In this document: positions 22,610 to 34,983 of the stretch, piece by piece
Layout of the letters: each line of letters starts with the position of its first letter
Position numbering within the stretch: the stretch's first letter is position 1
Assembly (NCBI GenBank): GCA_017165825.1
Contig: CM029374.1
Location: 7,825,847-7,889,846 of the forward strand
DNA length: 64,000 nt
From: Hepsetus odoe
Lineage: Eukaryota; Chordata; Actinopteri; Characiformes; Hepsetidae
Direction of reading: 5' to 3'
Translations under genes and position numbers: made by a program
The notes under the pieces: model-generated
What the model saw: the letters and a program-made list of their open reading frames with translations, nothing else
What the model was told of the DNA's origin: nothing
Database searches by the model: none

Positions 22610-24020
22610 TTTGAAGCATCTCCCATCTACCAGGAGGGGGCAACATGTTCTATTACTGTTCACGTACTAGTTACAGACTACAGACTTGCCACTTTTAAGC
22701 TTTTCTCTTCTATGCTCACCTCTTCCAGTTTCAGAGGCCTGTCGAGAGTGAGAGATACCACCCTCATAAAATTTGCTTAACCTGCGTAAGGGAAAGGGTG
22801 GGGTGGAATGTCACATATAATTGGTCATGAGCTAATTTTGCTTCTGTCTATCAAAAACAAGTCATAGTTAATAAAGCTTTCTAAATACTACATTCCGACT
22901 GCAAATGGGGTTTATGAACAGGTTTAACACGTAACAGCAATCTGCTGAAAAACGAAATGCAATGTGGGCCACTGGGTTATGGCGGTGTAATGACATTATC
23001 CCTGCACTCAACTCCTCTTCTGTTTGTCAAGCCTGACAGCTCAGTATGGGGGCTTCTGTGCAGCGCTGTGTGTGGTGTGGATGCATGTGTGGCCTATGTC
23101 CCTCACACTGTATGTGTTTGTGTGTTTTTTGTGTACATGTCTGATTATCTCCTACTGTTTAGAGCGCTGAATCACACACTCTGATTAGAGTGTGATCAAA
23201 AATTTAAACAACAGAAAGTAGGGACATTTATCGTCGTCTGCAGTAGGGCAAATTTGGCGAGAAGGAGAAGGATGAAAAAAGATTCATTTAACACTGTGTA
23301 TTATGGCTTCTTTCTAAAATACTTCTGAAAGCCTTGGGCACAAAATTAAATTGTGGTGGAACATGCACTTGAACACTATTAAATAATTGATATGAAATAG
23401 ATCTAGTAACTATAAATCCAATAAACAATACAAATTATTAAAAAAAAGTTATTATTTATGTTGTTTTTCATGATAACAGTTAATTATATTGCTTGACCAA
23501 TTGCAAACGATACGTATATAAAATCACATAGAATCTGATGTAATATATTAGTAGTAAAATAAATGCAACATTTTAGATGGACTAATATATTACAGGTAAA
23601 CCATTAAAAGCGACCTAAGAGAAAGTTATTACATCAAAATACAGAAAATGCAAAAGGGTTTTTTTTTGGACATATTTTTTGCATATCTTTAACTTGATAT
23701 ATACCTTTGAAATTTTGCCCATAATGTTCAAAACTGTAAACATTAGTGAAGAGTTTTCAGACCAGGTCAAGAAGTGTGTGAAAATTGTTCCTAGGTAAAG
23801 AGCAAATTTAAAACTGTGTGTAGTCTATTAGTGTGTTTAAATTTACAGTTTTGAAAGAAAAGCATGAAACAAATAGTAAATGATTTATTGATCTAGACTG
23901 ACAAAATTAATTAAAAACTCAGCTAGTTAAAAGACTAGAAGGCTAAAAGACTAGTTATGATCAGTATTTTTTCATCAACAGCTTCCAATTAGGTATTGCT
24001 AACTTAGCATTAACCTCTAG

Positions 24021-24021
<1 letters not shown>
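22606..24021. other. Unique spacer containing a 129-bp inverted-repeat pair
   Basis: 22606-23200 is moderately GC and unique, while 23200-24021 is AT-rich. No coding exon is supported. Inverted 14-mers at 23727-23740 and 23842-23855 are listed separately. Small direct duplicates occur near 23925-23960. Confidence 0.45.
23727..23855. repeat. Pair of perfect 14-bp inverted repeats
   Basis: ttcaaaactgtaaa (23727-23740) and tttacagttttgaa (23842-23855) are exact reverse complements about 100 bp apart. They could be the termini of a tiny old MITE or chance in AT-rich DNA. No clear target duplication was found. Confidence 0.5.

Positions 24022-24055
<34 letters not shown>
24022..24055 (+). repeat. 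(TTA)n microsatellite
   Basis: About eleven TTA units in a row. Confidence 0.97.
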
Positions 24056-24581
<526 letters not shown>

Positions 24582-25099
24582 ATTCCACTAACAACTTAAT
24601 TTCTACTCACAGATTTGTTATCTGGTACCAAAAAAAATCAAGCAAGTTTTTAAAATAATAAGCAGTTGTAGCAAACAGTAACTTTAGAGCAGTACTGCAG
24701 CAGCAAAGATAATGGGGACAGCATTTTTTCAGTCTTTGTTTTCTTTTTATTCTTGTCCTGACACTTTAACAGGTTTCTGTGTGCAGAGGGGAAAGCACAT
24801 GTTGAGCAGAGCTGTTCATTCAGAACGACTGCATGAAGATGGATAAGAGGTGTGTTTCACTATTGTTGAGCTGCTAGACACTTATGTTCACGTGACGAGC
24901 CAGGAGGCTGGATGCAAAAGGGAAGCATGCTATTAACACTGAATGTGTACCCAATTTACATAAATGTATTATACTTTTTAGATTCTCAAAGAAATGTGGG
25001 ATAACAGTTAAACAGCACTTCATGTTTGACCAAATGATACCTAAAACTAATAAGTTTTGGCCTATTTTTATATTTTATATATACATGCTTTCACGAAGT
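24582..25099. other. Spacer
   Basis: No gene or known repeat. Confidence 0.5.
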
Positions 25100-25435
25100 C
25101 AGACACTCTCATTTTCTTAGCTGCTTGTCCTGAGTAGAGTTACAGTGGTGCTGGAGCCTACCCCAGTGCACTTTGGGGTGAAAGGCTGGGAAACAACATG
25201 GACAGGTACTCTCAAACGCCCATTTTCAGCTGGAGGGCAATTTAGCATCTCCAACGCATCTGATATGCATGTTTTTGGATTGCGGGAGGAAACTGGAGTA
25301 CCAGTAGGAAATACACCCAGACACAAGGAGAACATGGAAACTCCACAAAGAAAGGGCCAAGAACACAGAAGGGAATTGAACCCAGGACCTTCTTGATGGA
25401 GGCAACAGCACAACCCATGTTACATTCTATGAATG
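25100..25435. repeat. Diverged dispersed fish repeat
   Basis: Contains the linked landmarks of an abundant fish repeat: ggtgctggagcctacccca, gcaatttagcatctcca, atgcatgtttttggattg, gaggaaactggagtacc, ggagaacatggaaactcca and gaacccaggaccttcttg. I recognise the pattern from fish genomes but not its class with certainty. The copy is diverged, and the short open frame across it is not a gene. Confidence 0.75.
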
Positions 25436-25456
25436 CCTCAAGGTTTTTTTCCTTAT

Positions 25457-25704
25457 GAAAAGTGAAAGTGACTTTTCTTGTCATTGTGAAACAACAACGT
25501 GGACAACAATTAAATAACACCTCTGCATTTTATCTATACACACAAACATATACAGCTGGGGCCAGCTTTTGAAAGCGCCTAGGGAGCAGTGACAGGTAAG
25601 GTATCTTGCTCAAGAGTACCTCAGGGCAACCTACTAGTCTGGGATTCAAACCCATGACCTTCTGATTCTGGGGCCAACTCCCTTACCACTAGGCCACTGC
25701 TGCC
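25457..25704 (-). mobile_element. Family-B tRNA-derived SINE
   Basis: The tail aaagtgaaagtgac is at the left. The body includes gaaagcgcctagggagcag and tatcttgctcaagagtacc. The tRNA-like head on the minus strand includes box B from tgggattcaaaccca and the end aggccactgctgcc. Complete but diverged. Confidence 0.85.
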
Positions 25705-26269
25705 TGTTATTATTTTTATTATTGCTTTGATGCCAAGAACTCCTGGAAGCTGGCAGAAAATATAAAATATCTATTCTATTACTCCCTAAGTATGATAAAT
25801 ACAAATATTTTCATGAAAGTTTACATCTGCACTAAACTGTATATGCTTTTTTCAGAAAGCTACAGTTAAGAAATGATTGCAATAAAATAGATGTATATTT
25901 GCTGCCTCTTAAACTACTAAGAGGTTCTGATAGTAAACATAATGTGCACACACACACACACACACACACATACACACATAAAACTACAAAAAGTTTACCT
26001 CAGCAAATGCACAGAAGATAATAAGAGGAGATTCACAAAGATGACAGGCCTCTGATTTCAAAGGCAACATTTGAACATGTACATGGACACAGCAGCCATG
26101 CATGCTGCCCACACCTGAGCCCCTTCTGAGGGATGTAGTTAAACTTGCCTCTCCCCCTCTTTCTCTAAAGGGATGTGCTCGTTACACACAACCCTTCTTT
26201 CCATGTTATGTGGCCTCATGTTGTTGTATTGTTATATTGCAAATTCTAAATCTTCCCCTCTGGGAGTGC

Positions 26270-26272
<3 letters not shown>
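25705..26272. other. Spacer with (CA)12 at 25947-25970
   Basis: Mostly AT-rich. Contains a pure (CA)12 microsatellite and a pyrimidine-rich stretch near 26150. No gene. Confidence 0.6.

Positions 26273-26336
<64 letters not shown>
26273..26336 (+). repeat. (TG)n microsatellite, about 31 units
   Basis: Pure TG repeat followed by tttgtgtttg. Confidence 0.97.
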
Positions 26337-26338
<2 letters not shown>

Positions 26339-26968
26339 TGTTTGTTCTGAATCCAGTCCCCTGAGAGGTTTTGCTATTGTACCCTCAGTGAGATACTGTA
26401 TTTCACTGCAATAATGATTACAATTTTGCAGTACCCAGCTGGATTAGCCAAACTGTAGTTAATATGTAACTAAACCTAATCCCTCTGGTACATCTTGAGT
26501 ACACTGCTGTTTGTGTGCATGCTGTTTATTGTATGTAATAGTGGTCAGGGAAAAAGAAATACTGAGCCGGATTGAGTAATTAGGCCTATTCTTCCAGACT
26601 TTTGTATCAAATTGTTCCATCTGCTTCTGCAACGAAAGATGATGATGAGCATTGGCTGGAGATCACCTTTAGAGGAGTGTCAAATCCACACAAGTTCTCA
26701 GGGAAGAACACAGGTTCTCCTTATTCATCTCCACAGTCTTGAAAGGGCAAGGGGGAACTCCTTCACACAGCCATCAGAAGAACCACTTCATGAACACTTC
26801 TCTGATTTCCCCCTTTCAATTACAGAGAGCTTCTTTTAATATGCAGTGCCACTCTCTAACAGCCTACTTCTGACAATAGGGAAATACTTCCATTTGCTGC
26901 CTAATGCAGAGTCCTTATATGAATGTCCTATCTGGGAATGCAATGCAGGCTTACAAATTTGAACAGCA
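26337..26968. other. Unique spacer
   Basis: Moderate composition without recognised repeats. Weak candidate for conserved non-coding DNA between 26530 and 26900. No coding signal. Confidence 0.35.
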
Positions 26969-27060
26969 GTAATAAGAATAAGATAATAATAATAAGAAGA
27001 GGAAGAAGGAGAAGAAGAAGAAGAAGAAGAAGAAGAAGAAGAAGAAGAAGAAGAAGAAGA
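26969..27060 (+). repeat. (AGA)n/(AAT)n compound trinucleotide repeat
   Basis: AAT-type units (aagataataataat) pass into pure AGA/GAA units from about 27010 to 27060. The poly-arginine frame here is a translation of the repeat. Confidence 0.97.
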
Positions 27061-28126
27061 TGTACTTCTGAAGGAACTCAGATCTTCAAATTAAGATTAT
27101 GGGATATCAAGACAGACCTTCTTCAACAATAGTCTTTATTTAAAAACGGGTCTCTTCATACGTCATTGTATTGTCTTCTCATCTTTGATTACAGTGGTTT
27201 GCAAAGGTGAGCAACCTCACATTCCTTGAAACTTTGATAGGGAATCACCTTGTTCATGCAAAAATAGTTTTCCATCCCTTTCCAAACAGGAAAGGGAAGG
27301 TCCCTAGAAGGTTCCAACCACTTTTTTTTAATGCATTTAGCATTAAATTATACTAATCATCTGCACCTGTTTCTTGACTGTTAGATGGCTTTGTTCTATA
27401 AAACTGCTTAGGTTCAGTGACTGGACTGAACATGAGAGCCAAAAATATTGTCCTTCTGGAAAACTGGAAAAAACACCAGATAGTCTGGCTCAAATCTTGT
27501 GCACAGTACTATATTTTTCAATTCTCCAGCAAGTGGAGAAAAACAATATTAACCAATTACATTTCTATGCATTCCCCTGTACACACCTACATGCACTTCA
27601 CTGAATGTAAAACAAAGATGCTCTTTATTACCATATTTCAGTAGTGTTTGTTTTTGTATTGACATTAAACCTAGGCATAGATTGTTTTTTTTTTTTAATT
27701 CTAAATAAAATTTTACACCTGGAGTTTTAAACCCATGTCCAAAAAAACAGTCCATTGAGTTTGCGACTGCTTTGTACTAAAACCTCAAAAAAGGGAACAG
27801 TGAAGTCACAGAGGCATAAGACTTGGATAAAAAGATAAAAAGATTAAAAAAAAAAAAAAAAACTTCTATCTGTGATCTATTTAGTTTTAACAGAGGCAGG
27901 TTCTCCTTTGTTTATGGTCTCCTTTGTTTAAAGGTTTATGTCTTTGTATTAACAGCATGTACATTTTGGATGTTATTTTGCCTTAGGACATTTCATTTTG
28001 TTGAATTAAGACTCCATTCGTTGTTTGTTAATTCACAGCAAGGTTGTGCACAGATGTTTGGACAGGAGTCACACACCGAAGCAATTTCCTGAGAAAGCCC
28101 CATATGTCTGCACCTGTCTTCCCTAA
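27061..28126. other. AT-rich spacer
   Basis: A-rich and T-rich homopolymers near 27690 and 27847. No gene or recognised transposon. Confidence 0.5.
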
Positions 28127-28134
28127 GATTAGAG

Positions 28135-28298
28135 CAGAGGTGTCCAACTCCTAGCGGACCAGAGTCCAGCACAATTCTGTGTGATTTCCTGCCTTAAACA
28201 CACCTGGTTCACACTGAGTGTACTGAGTGTGGTTGAGGGGGGAAACTACCTAACTGTGGTGAATGCCAGCCCTCCAGGACTGGAGTTCAACACCCCTG
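28135..28298. mobile_element. 164-bp hAT-like MITE with perfect 8-bp target duplication
   Basis: The termini are inverted: cagaggtgtccaactcc at the left and ggagttcaacacccctg at the right, with CAG..CTG ends. The direct repeat gattagag flanks it exactly (28127-28134 and 28299-28306). An 8-bp duplication plus these ends is typical of the hAT superfamily. No coding capacity, so movement would need a transposase supplied in trans. Interior sequences also pair partly (gactctggtcc-type and ccagccctccag-type strings). Confidence 0.93.
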
Positions 28299-28306
28299 GA
28301 TTAGAG

Positions 28307-29339
28307 GACATTCAACTGGTTACTGGGTCTAAATTGAGCTGTCAGAGCCCTCCTTGAGGTAAAGAAAGTTTCAACTCCACACCCTGACCTGCGCAGGCCT
28401 CCATTCCTCATATACATACACACTCATTCACTCACTCACTGACTCACTCACTATTCTTGACTCATTCCCCTGGGAAAAAAAAAGAGATTATGGGAGAGGG
28501 GGAAGGAAAAACAAACCCACACCGATGACCATCTGCTAGTGCCAACAGCTACAGAGCTGACCTCCTTGTCACTCTCACTGTCTGTCCCGCCTCCCTAAAT
28601 GGTTGTGCGAGATGCAGGAACCCACCGGCGCTGAGCCAGGGGAGGGATGTCCTTTCACCTTGGAAGAGTGGGTATCATCAAAACCTCCAGACTCCAGGGC
28701 TCAGTTTCACCTTTACAAAAGCAAACCTTGGGAAAATAGAGGGAATGACAGAATAGATGGAGAGAGATTTCTAGATAGATGTGTTTATAAGTATGACCTT
28801 TAACATTATGTGTAGATCAATGCATAAACTGAATGCATTAACAATGCATAAACTGAATGCAAGAACTAGAACAAGTAAAAAAAAAGGTTTTTAAATGGTC
28901 TCTTTCTACTCTTTTTGCGTTTTGGGTACAGTGAATAGTTTCAAATCCTTAAACAAAACTTAATATAAGACATGACAAAAAAAAACTGGTTAATAACTAC
29001 GCTTAATAACTGGTTGTACCACCTTAGTAGCTTGCAACTGCAATGAACATTACGTATGACTGGACGTCAGTTTTTACATCATTTTCTTTATATACAAGCA
29101 TGAACTGCCTCTTTAAGGTCTTCTCACATGTTAGAACACAGAAATGTTCAAATGAAATCGCATTTTGGTTCAAAAGTATTTGAATAAAGGCATATCTACC
29201 AAGATTTATTATTCAAAAAAAGCAATTTTGCCATATTTTACATATGGAGACTATAAATTAAATGTTGTTAACCCATTTGGTCAAAAGGACCAAATGCATG
29301 AATATATATATATTTGGTTGATACCCACTACCGTCCATC
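28307..29339. other. Spacer with small tandem repeats
   Basis: (ACTC)-type imperfect repeat at about 28421-28452. Duplicate aatgcataaactgaatgc at 28819-28836 and 28843-28860 (24-bp period). No gene. Confidence 0.6.
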
Positions 29340-29990
29340 TTACTTTTAACTTTGATGGCTATTTATCCAATTATTGTGCCCATAATGGCTTTTCATCAGC
29401 ATGCTTCTCTTTCCATGAGTTGTGCAGTAGCCATTTACCTTCCCTCGAAATGTCAGGTTGTGTCAGAGTTGTTGGCAAATGTTGCCTCAATTATCTTGAC
29501 TACTCAAATTCCCCAGGGAGGGGATGTGATTGTCGTTAATTTGCCCATATGAGTGCAGCAGGCCTTGTAGCAGACTGGTAATAATATCTCTCAGGGACGA
29601 CTTTTGGAGTTACATTGTCTAATGCCTGGAAATATTCTTGTTACAATTTATGTAAATGGCTGTTGTATTTGGGTTGGCAACACTAAAAGCTGCCTAAGTT
29701 CCAAAACTATATAGATTTTGTTTATCGTCTTAACAAAGAATCGATGACTTCAAAGCATAGCTTTCTTTCCAAAGAGGAGGAAAAAACAGCTTGAGCTTCT
29801 CGAGAATCCACTTGATAAGTTTTATTGAAAGCTAGCCATTTAAATCCCTTGTGCAGAGGCTTTACCAACTGGGCTCATTTAATGCCTGGTTTCTTCGCCT
29901 AGCCTTCTTTAAATATTTGGACTAATTTGCAAGGAGACTACAGGAAGAACTGGGCATGCATTCACCATGTGAACTCTCCTCATTTAAGGT
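29340..29990. promoter_or_regulatory. Candidate conserved non-coding cluster
   Basis: Repeat-free, with evenly distributed composition, TTAAT/TAAT-type motifs (cgttaatttgc, ggtaataatat) and AT-rich palindromes such as ccatttaaatccc. Open frames of 124 and 66 codons overlap it but show no family resemblance, and one derives from neighbouring AT-rich DNA. Conservation is not testable here. Confidence 0.35.
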
Positions 29991-30545
29991 GGACTGAGCA
30001 GTTAAAGAGTGCTTGAGAACAATACGGAATCTTTCCAAGGCCTCCTTTACTCCTTTTGCTCCTGCTCCACTGGCCTGTGTGAGCTGGAAGGCAGCACCAG
30101 GTGTATCTGCTTACCACTGGCATTCTTTTACTCCAACCCAAAGCCCAGTTGAGGGAGGAATCAAGGAAAAAAAAAAAAAAGAAAGGCAGATGAGCACCAA
30201 ACCTTCACCGCCCCCGGCAAGAATGGATTCATCTGATTTGCGCCTCTTCTTCTTTCAAATGGTGGAAGAAGTGCCAACTGTGGCTAACGTGCTGCTGGAA
30301 GCACAACGCATTTGTGACACTCCTCAGTACACACAAGCATACAGCTGGCACTCACACAGACAGGTGGCCTGGCAAGGATCTCCCTCCAAAGGAGCTGGCA
30401 CGCCCTGGAAAAAAGCAGTCCCTTCTCTCATTCCCACCTTCCCTCTCTTTCTTTCTTTCACTGCTAGTTGTTGTTGTGAAGTGGAATGCAGGTTGAACGG
30501 GGACTTGCATTGTCCATGCTGAGCATATGCTTTACATATGTTCAG
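29991..30545. other. Unique block with a 169-codon open frame, not called as a gene
   Basis: A plus-strand frame runs 30013-30522, including a lysine run from a poly-A stretch at about 30165-30183. It has no domain, signal or coding-like periodicity that I can identify, and other frames are open too. Treated as spacer with possible regulatory content. Confidence 0.4.
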
Positions 30546-32070
30546 CACAGTAGAAAGTCTGCAAAATACATCAAATTACCAACCAAATCAGATGGGTAAT
30601 GGGTTTGGTTTCATGGACATTAACCAACTCTACATTTTACTGTTGATTTGAGTTTATTTAAATGTATCTTTGTGATGGTAATTAGTTAGTGCTTGAGCAC
30701 ATAATTATAATATATAATGTAACTTATTTCACAAGCATGAGTCAAATATTTTCATATTTTTTAATGTAGTTTTTTTTCTTCTTTTTCTTTTTCATTTTCC
30801 TCTTCATCACAATCATTGTCCACAAATGTAAAAGGTTTGCCTGATTCAAGGAAAACAATGTCACACTTTGGATAGGAGGGGGATGAGTCTTTATGAAGAC
30901 AGACAAAGGGTACACATTTTGGCTTCCTGCTCCGCTTTGGCACTTTCCAGTGGTGCCAGCTTGTGCTGTGCCAGCTTGCTGTGCCCACTTTGCCTTCTCC
31001 TCCATCTGCTAGGGCAAGAGGCCTAAGAGGGTCAATGCCCATACCTCTATATGCCCAGTCTTCAGTTTCAGTCTGTGGTTAACTACTGTGGACTAAAAAA
31101 AAAATATTATGTTATACACCATATATTCTAGATGCATTTCTTAACCAGTAACTGCTACACAAACAAACAAAAGCCCTTATAAATATCTAGTATGGTTTCC
31201 TGTAAACCCTTATAAAAGCTTCAGTTTCTTGCCAAATGTAGACTGTCAAGAATAAACATTTACAGAATCATATTTCTGCCTCCTTAAGATGAGGCTCATC
31301 TAAAATGAAGCAGTATTAACAGTCTCTGGGAACAGTGCCATGTCCTCCATGCAGCAAGTGTAACAGCCTAGAAAATCACTTAGTGGATTCCCTCAAAACC
31401 CAAAATCAACACTTGGGGTTTCCTTCACTTATCCTCCCCCACCACACAGTTGTTACAACCATGCCAGTTAGTTTCTTCTGCTTTATACCTTCTTTTTCAT
31501 GTATATTTCATGTATGTTTTCAAAGTCAGAGACTGATTGGTGCTGAGTATTACAAACATGCCTGTGATATTTTTTCAAAGCATCCTGATGTATTCATAGC
31601 TGAAAGGCACATCATTTGATTAGAGACATCTGTCAAGATGATGATAGTTGGTGTACTTTGTTGAGAGACATCTTAGATTTTTTTTGTGTGCTTGTATGTG
31701 AGAGGTCAATCCAACTGACATCCTGCTATACAAAAAATAATGAGTCCTTAATCATACTTGGCTTGCATGGATTCATAAACTCAATTCAAGACTCAAAACT
31801 AGATTTAGGTGGGTTAGTTCCAAAAGATATTTCGGTATCATTATTTTTAAGTCCATATTTCTCCTAGACAGAACAGTAATGGCTAAGGATTACGGCAACA
31901 TGAAATCCTGTCTGATGCTTGAAGTCTACATTAAGAATTGTTGAAGAAATAATGACACATGCTTAGAGTGTTACCACTTGTGGTCACATTTTAGCATCAT
32001 TTTGCTGTCCTATGGTTGGAAATGGCAGATATGTGGTTCCATCCAGAGTTCTCCTCCAGGTTGCCCATTT
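30546..32070. other. AT-rich spacer
   Basis: No recognised transposon. A T-rich, pyrimidine-rich run at 30768-30800 gives the lysine/glutamate-rich minus-strand frames. No supported gene. Confidence 0.5.
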
Positions 32071-32308
32071 GAAAGTGAAAGTGACAACCCTTGTCATTGC
32101 AAGGTCACAGCACAGCACACGTGAACCACAACGAAATTGGACCTCTGCTTTTAACCCATGCACACAAACACCGTGCAGCAGTGGGCAGCTATTGAAAGCG
32201 CCCGGGGAGCAGTGACGGGAACGGTACCTTGCTCAGGGGTACCTCAGGGCAACCTACTTGTGAGGGCCAACTCCTTAACTCCTTAACCACTAGGCCATCA
32301 CTGCCCCT
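32071..32308 (-). mobile_element. Family-B tRNA-derived SINE lacking its box B region
   Basis: Nearly identical to the 45.5-kb copy through the tail and body (gaccttgcaatgaca complement, ccggggagcagtgacggg, caggggtacctcagggcaac). Between tacttgtgagg and gccaactcc it lacks about 20-30 bases present in that copy, which removes the internal box B promoter. The ccttaactccttaac duplication near the head is also unique to it. It is likely dead as a source element. Confidence 0.9.
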
Positions 32309-32407
32309 TGATTGTCATTGTCTTAAAATAACCTATCATTGCTCTCCTTGACTCAGCACTTTTGCCCTTTCATCCCACCCTGATCCAAATAAGCAATTAG
32401 TATCACA

Positions 32408-32577
32408 GGTTGCTGCTGCTTCTTTCGGCTGATCCCATTTAGGGGTCACCGCAGTGGATCATCCGTTTCTTCCAGTCTTAGGCATGTTCCTCCTTCAAAC
32501 CGACCACCTGCATGTCCTCTCTCACCACATCCATAAACCTCCTCTTTGGTCTTTCTCTTTTCCTCTTTCCTGGCAGA
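32408..32577 (-). mobile_element. 170-bp 5'-truncated LINE family-2 insertion with 10-bp target duplication
   Basis: On the minus strand the segment is the family's C-terminal coding end and 3' end (cttctttcggctgatccc, aggggtcaccgcagtgg, ctgcatgtcctctctcacca). Both sides carry tagtatcaca (32398-32407 and 32578-32587), a clean target-site duplication. Target-primed reverse transcription that stopped early explains the short length. Confidence 0.85.
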
Positions 32578-32587
32578 TAGTATCACA

Positions 32588-33000
32588 AGCTAATTGCTAT
32601 AAATCTCTTTCCTGTTCTTTTTTTTGTGCCACCTGGAGACAATGGGATTCATATTTGAATAAATAAACTATCACATCTTCTGGCAGTTAATGTTCTAGGA
32701 CTTATTGGTTTTTTGCTCAGTATAGGGGCATTCGTATGTAGAACATATTGATGTTTGACTTCATAGTGACTGTTGTGCATTAATCACAGATTAATAAAAT
32801 TATATTGACCAAAAGCTATACATTATTTTTTAATAATACAGCAGTGTAATTAAACTCTTGTCTGACAATCGTATAAGATTTAATGTAACATAGTTATACG
32901 TTTTTTTTTCTAAAATTACAGAATATTTAAGAACTTTAAGGTATGATATGCATATATACACACAAACTTTTATCCATATAAAATACTCAGCACAGCCTTG
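32588..33000. other. AT-rich spacer
   Basis: Nothing recognised. Confidence 0.5.
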
Positions 33001-33440
33001 AAATCTTCTTGTGAATTAGCCTTTGAGAAGCTGGCAACGAAGTTCTTCTTAAAAACTATAAGAATGGCAAATGAATATTCCAAGCATGTCACTGAAAGCA
33101 ATCAGAATTATGAACAGCCTCTTGGTAATTAAAATCTTGCGTCCCCAAGGAGCAGGCATTTAACTAATGAAAGCTGTGTTCTAATGAAAGGGAGACTCTC
33201 TCATTAGCAAGCAAAGAATGCTCTCAAAAGAGTCACACATAGGGTGAAAGCACGTCATCAAAACACTCTTCACTTGAAAGTCGCAGGGAAATATTGTAAT
33301 AAAGCCAAGATCCTTGCCTAAACAAATTTCAAGGCCTGCAAAAGACAATCATAATGACTGCTTTGAGCATGGGGGTGGGTGAGGTGGTGGTGTTATCTTA
33401 ATTTCCACCATATTAATTAAAAAGCTGTTGGAGGACAGTA
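33001..33440. promoter_or_regulatory. Candidate conserved non-coding element
   Basis: Repeat-free block with aactaatgaaag, ctcattagcaagc, aaatattgtaataaag and tattaattaaaaag motifs, which are TAAT-class homeodomain-like words. No coding signal. Motif content is suggestive only. Confidence 0.35.
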
Positions 33441-33878
33441 ATTTTGACTTGTTTTTGACCAGCTTTTTCTAGGAAGGTTTCTTACACTACATTAAACTGA
33501 AAAAGTGGTTGAACAGAAAATGGGTTTTCCCTTAACCTTTGGCACATATTGTCTCACTGGGCAAAAATGTATATATTCCATTGGTCACTTGCTTGGGAGT
33601 CTGAAGTGTGCTTGATTTATTTTAGACCATCATTCATGGTGAAGGAGATGAGTCTGTTCAGTGACCTTAGCAAAGACTGGTATTGCTTTTGACTTAACTC
33701 TGCTGTATGTCTCAAGCGTCACTGTAAAATGATGCTTTTAAAATTAAAAGAAGATAATTAGGCTGTTCTCGATTTAGATTCACCTGCAAATAATAATAAG
33801 TGAGAATTCCACAATTTTTAAAAAAGTCTGCATAATTAAATATCTGACCTCTAAATAAAGTCAGAATCAATCTTTTTT
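33441..33878. other. AT-rich spacer
   Basis: Nothing recognised. Confidence 0.5.
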
Positions 33879-34090
33879 AGTGAAAGGGACAGTTCTTGTC
33901 ATTATGAAACATGAAAAATTTTACTCATACAAACATGTGCAGCAGGGGGCAACTTTTGAAAGCGCTTGGGGAGCAGTAATGGAGACAGTACCTTGCTCAA
34001 GGGTACCTCAGGGCAACCTACTGATCTGGGATTCAAACCCACGACCTTCTGATCCTGGGGCCCTCCCTAACCACTATGTCACCGCTACCT
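33879..34090 (-). mobile_element. Family-B tRNA-derived SINE, tail partly deleted
   Basis: The head and body are clear (ccttgctcaagggtacctca, tgggattcaaacccac, aggccctccctaaccacta-like). The tail lacks the aggtcacagcacagc part and jumps from ttcttgtcattatgaaac to the actcatacaaaca segment. Confidence 0.85.
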
Positions 34091-34796
34091 AATTTTTATT
34101 TTTTTTTTAACCAGGTTTTTTAACCAAGAGTAGAACCGATTTATCTTGGTGTGGTTTCACATAGAATTTTTTTTAACTATTAAAACATAGTAACAGAGTA
34201 AACTGTTAAATTGACAAAAGCAGAACAAGACAGAATTGGAGTTTCTGCTGACAGACCCTATTAAGGCAGTGTACGTCTGGACCTGTTGTCCTCGGAGCAG
34301 CCAAGGGTTTATTTCTAAAATCATTGTTTAGGTTAATAAATCAACATCATGAACTAGCTTCATTATTTATTAGACTAATCAATGTTTGAGATGAGATCAA
34401 AAAGCTTATTAGAACTAATATCAAAAGTGCAGTCATTGGTGTAGAGAGAGGCACACAGCTTATGGAACACCAGTGCTGAGGCAGATAGTGTCAAAATGTC
34501 TTCACCCACCCTGTCATATGACCCATTATGACATACATTAACTATCCAAAACGACCACTGAAACATTTTCACTATTAATTTTGATTTATTTGGATGTGTG
34601 ATGCTTACCCTTATCAATGTGGGGAAAAGGTTCCTCTAATTTCACTTTCATTTTCACTTTTCACTAATAATCGATACATTTCAGTATCAAATATTTTTTA
34701 GACTAGATTTTTATATGTTAGGCAAAGATTACAGTTCTCTTAACCAACTAAGGTTAATAACACTCAAAAATGTAGTGTGGTGGTGGTAAAAGGGTG
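34091..34796. other. AT-rich spacer
   Basis: No recognised gene. A short cactttcattttcacttttcac stretch at about 34640 may be a relic of a family-B tail. Confidence 0.45.
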
Positions 34797-34978
34797 ATGG
34801 TGGTCTAGTGGTAGGGTACTTGCCTACAGGCCTATGGCTCAAGAGGTCCCAGGTTCGAATCCCACCTCTTGCACTACCACCACTGGGTCCCTGAGCAAGA
34901 CCCTTAACCCTGTAATTAGGACATGGAAGTCGCTCTGAGAAAAGAGTGTCTGCTAAATGCTGCAAATGTAAATGTAAT
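34797..34978 (+). mobile_element. Family-A tRNA-derived SINE
   Basis: The head ggtggtctagtggtagggta has a box A-like element, and caggttcgaatccc is a strong box B. The body (gagcaagacccttaaccctg) and the tail tgctaaatgctgcaaatgta follow. Internal changes relative to the 42.8-kb copy indicate moderate age. Confidence 0.9.
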
Positions 34979-34983
34979 GTCAA

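Noticed and set aside
26923..27132. Poly-arginine frame
   Set aside because: Translation of the AGA trinucleotide repeat.
28421..28860. CRISPR-like direct repeats
   Set aside because: Short tandem or pairwise duplications without regular spacers, in a eukaryotic context.
30013..30522. 169-codon open frame
   Set aside because: Contains a poly-A-derived lysine run and lacks a domain. Other frames are similarly open, so chance is the simplest explanation.
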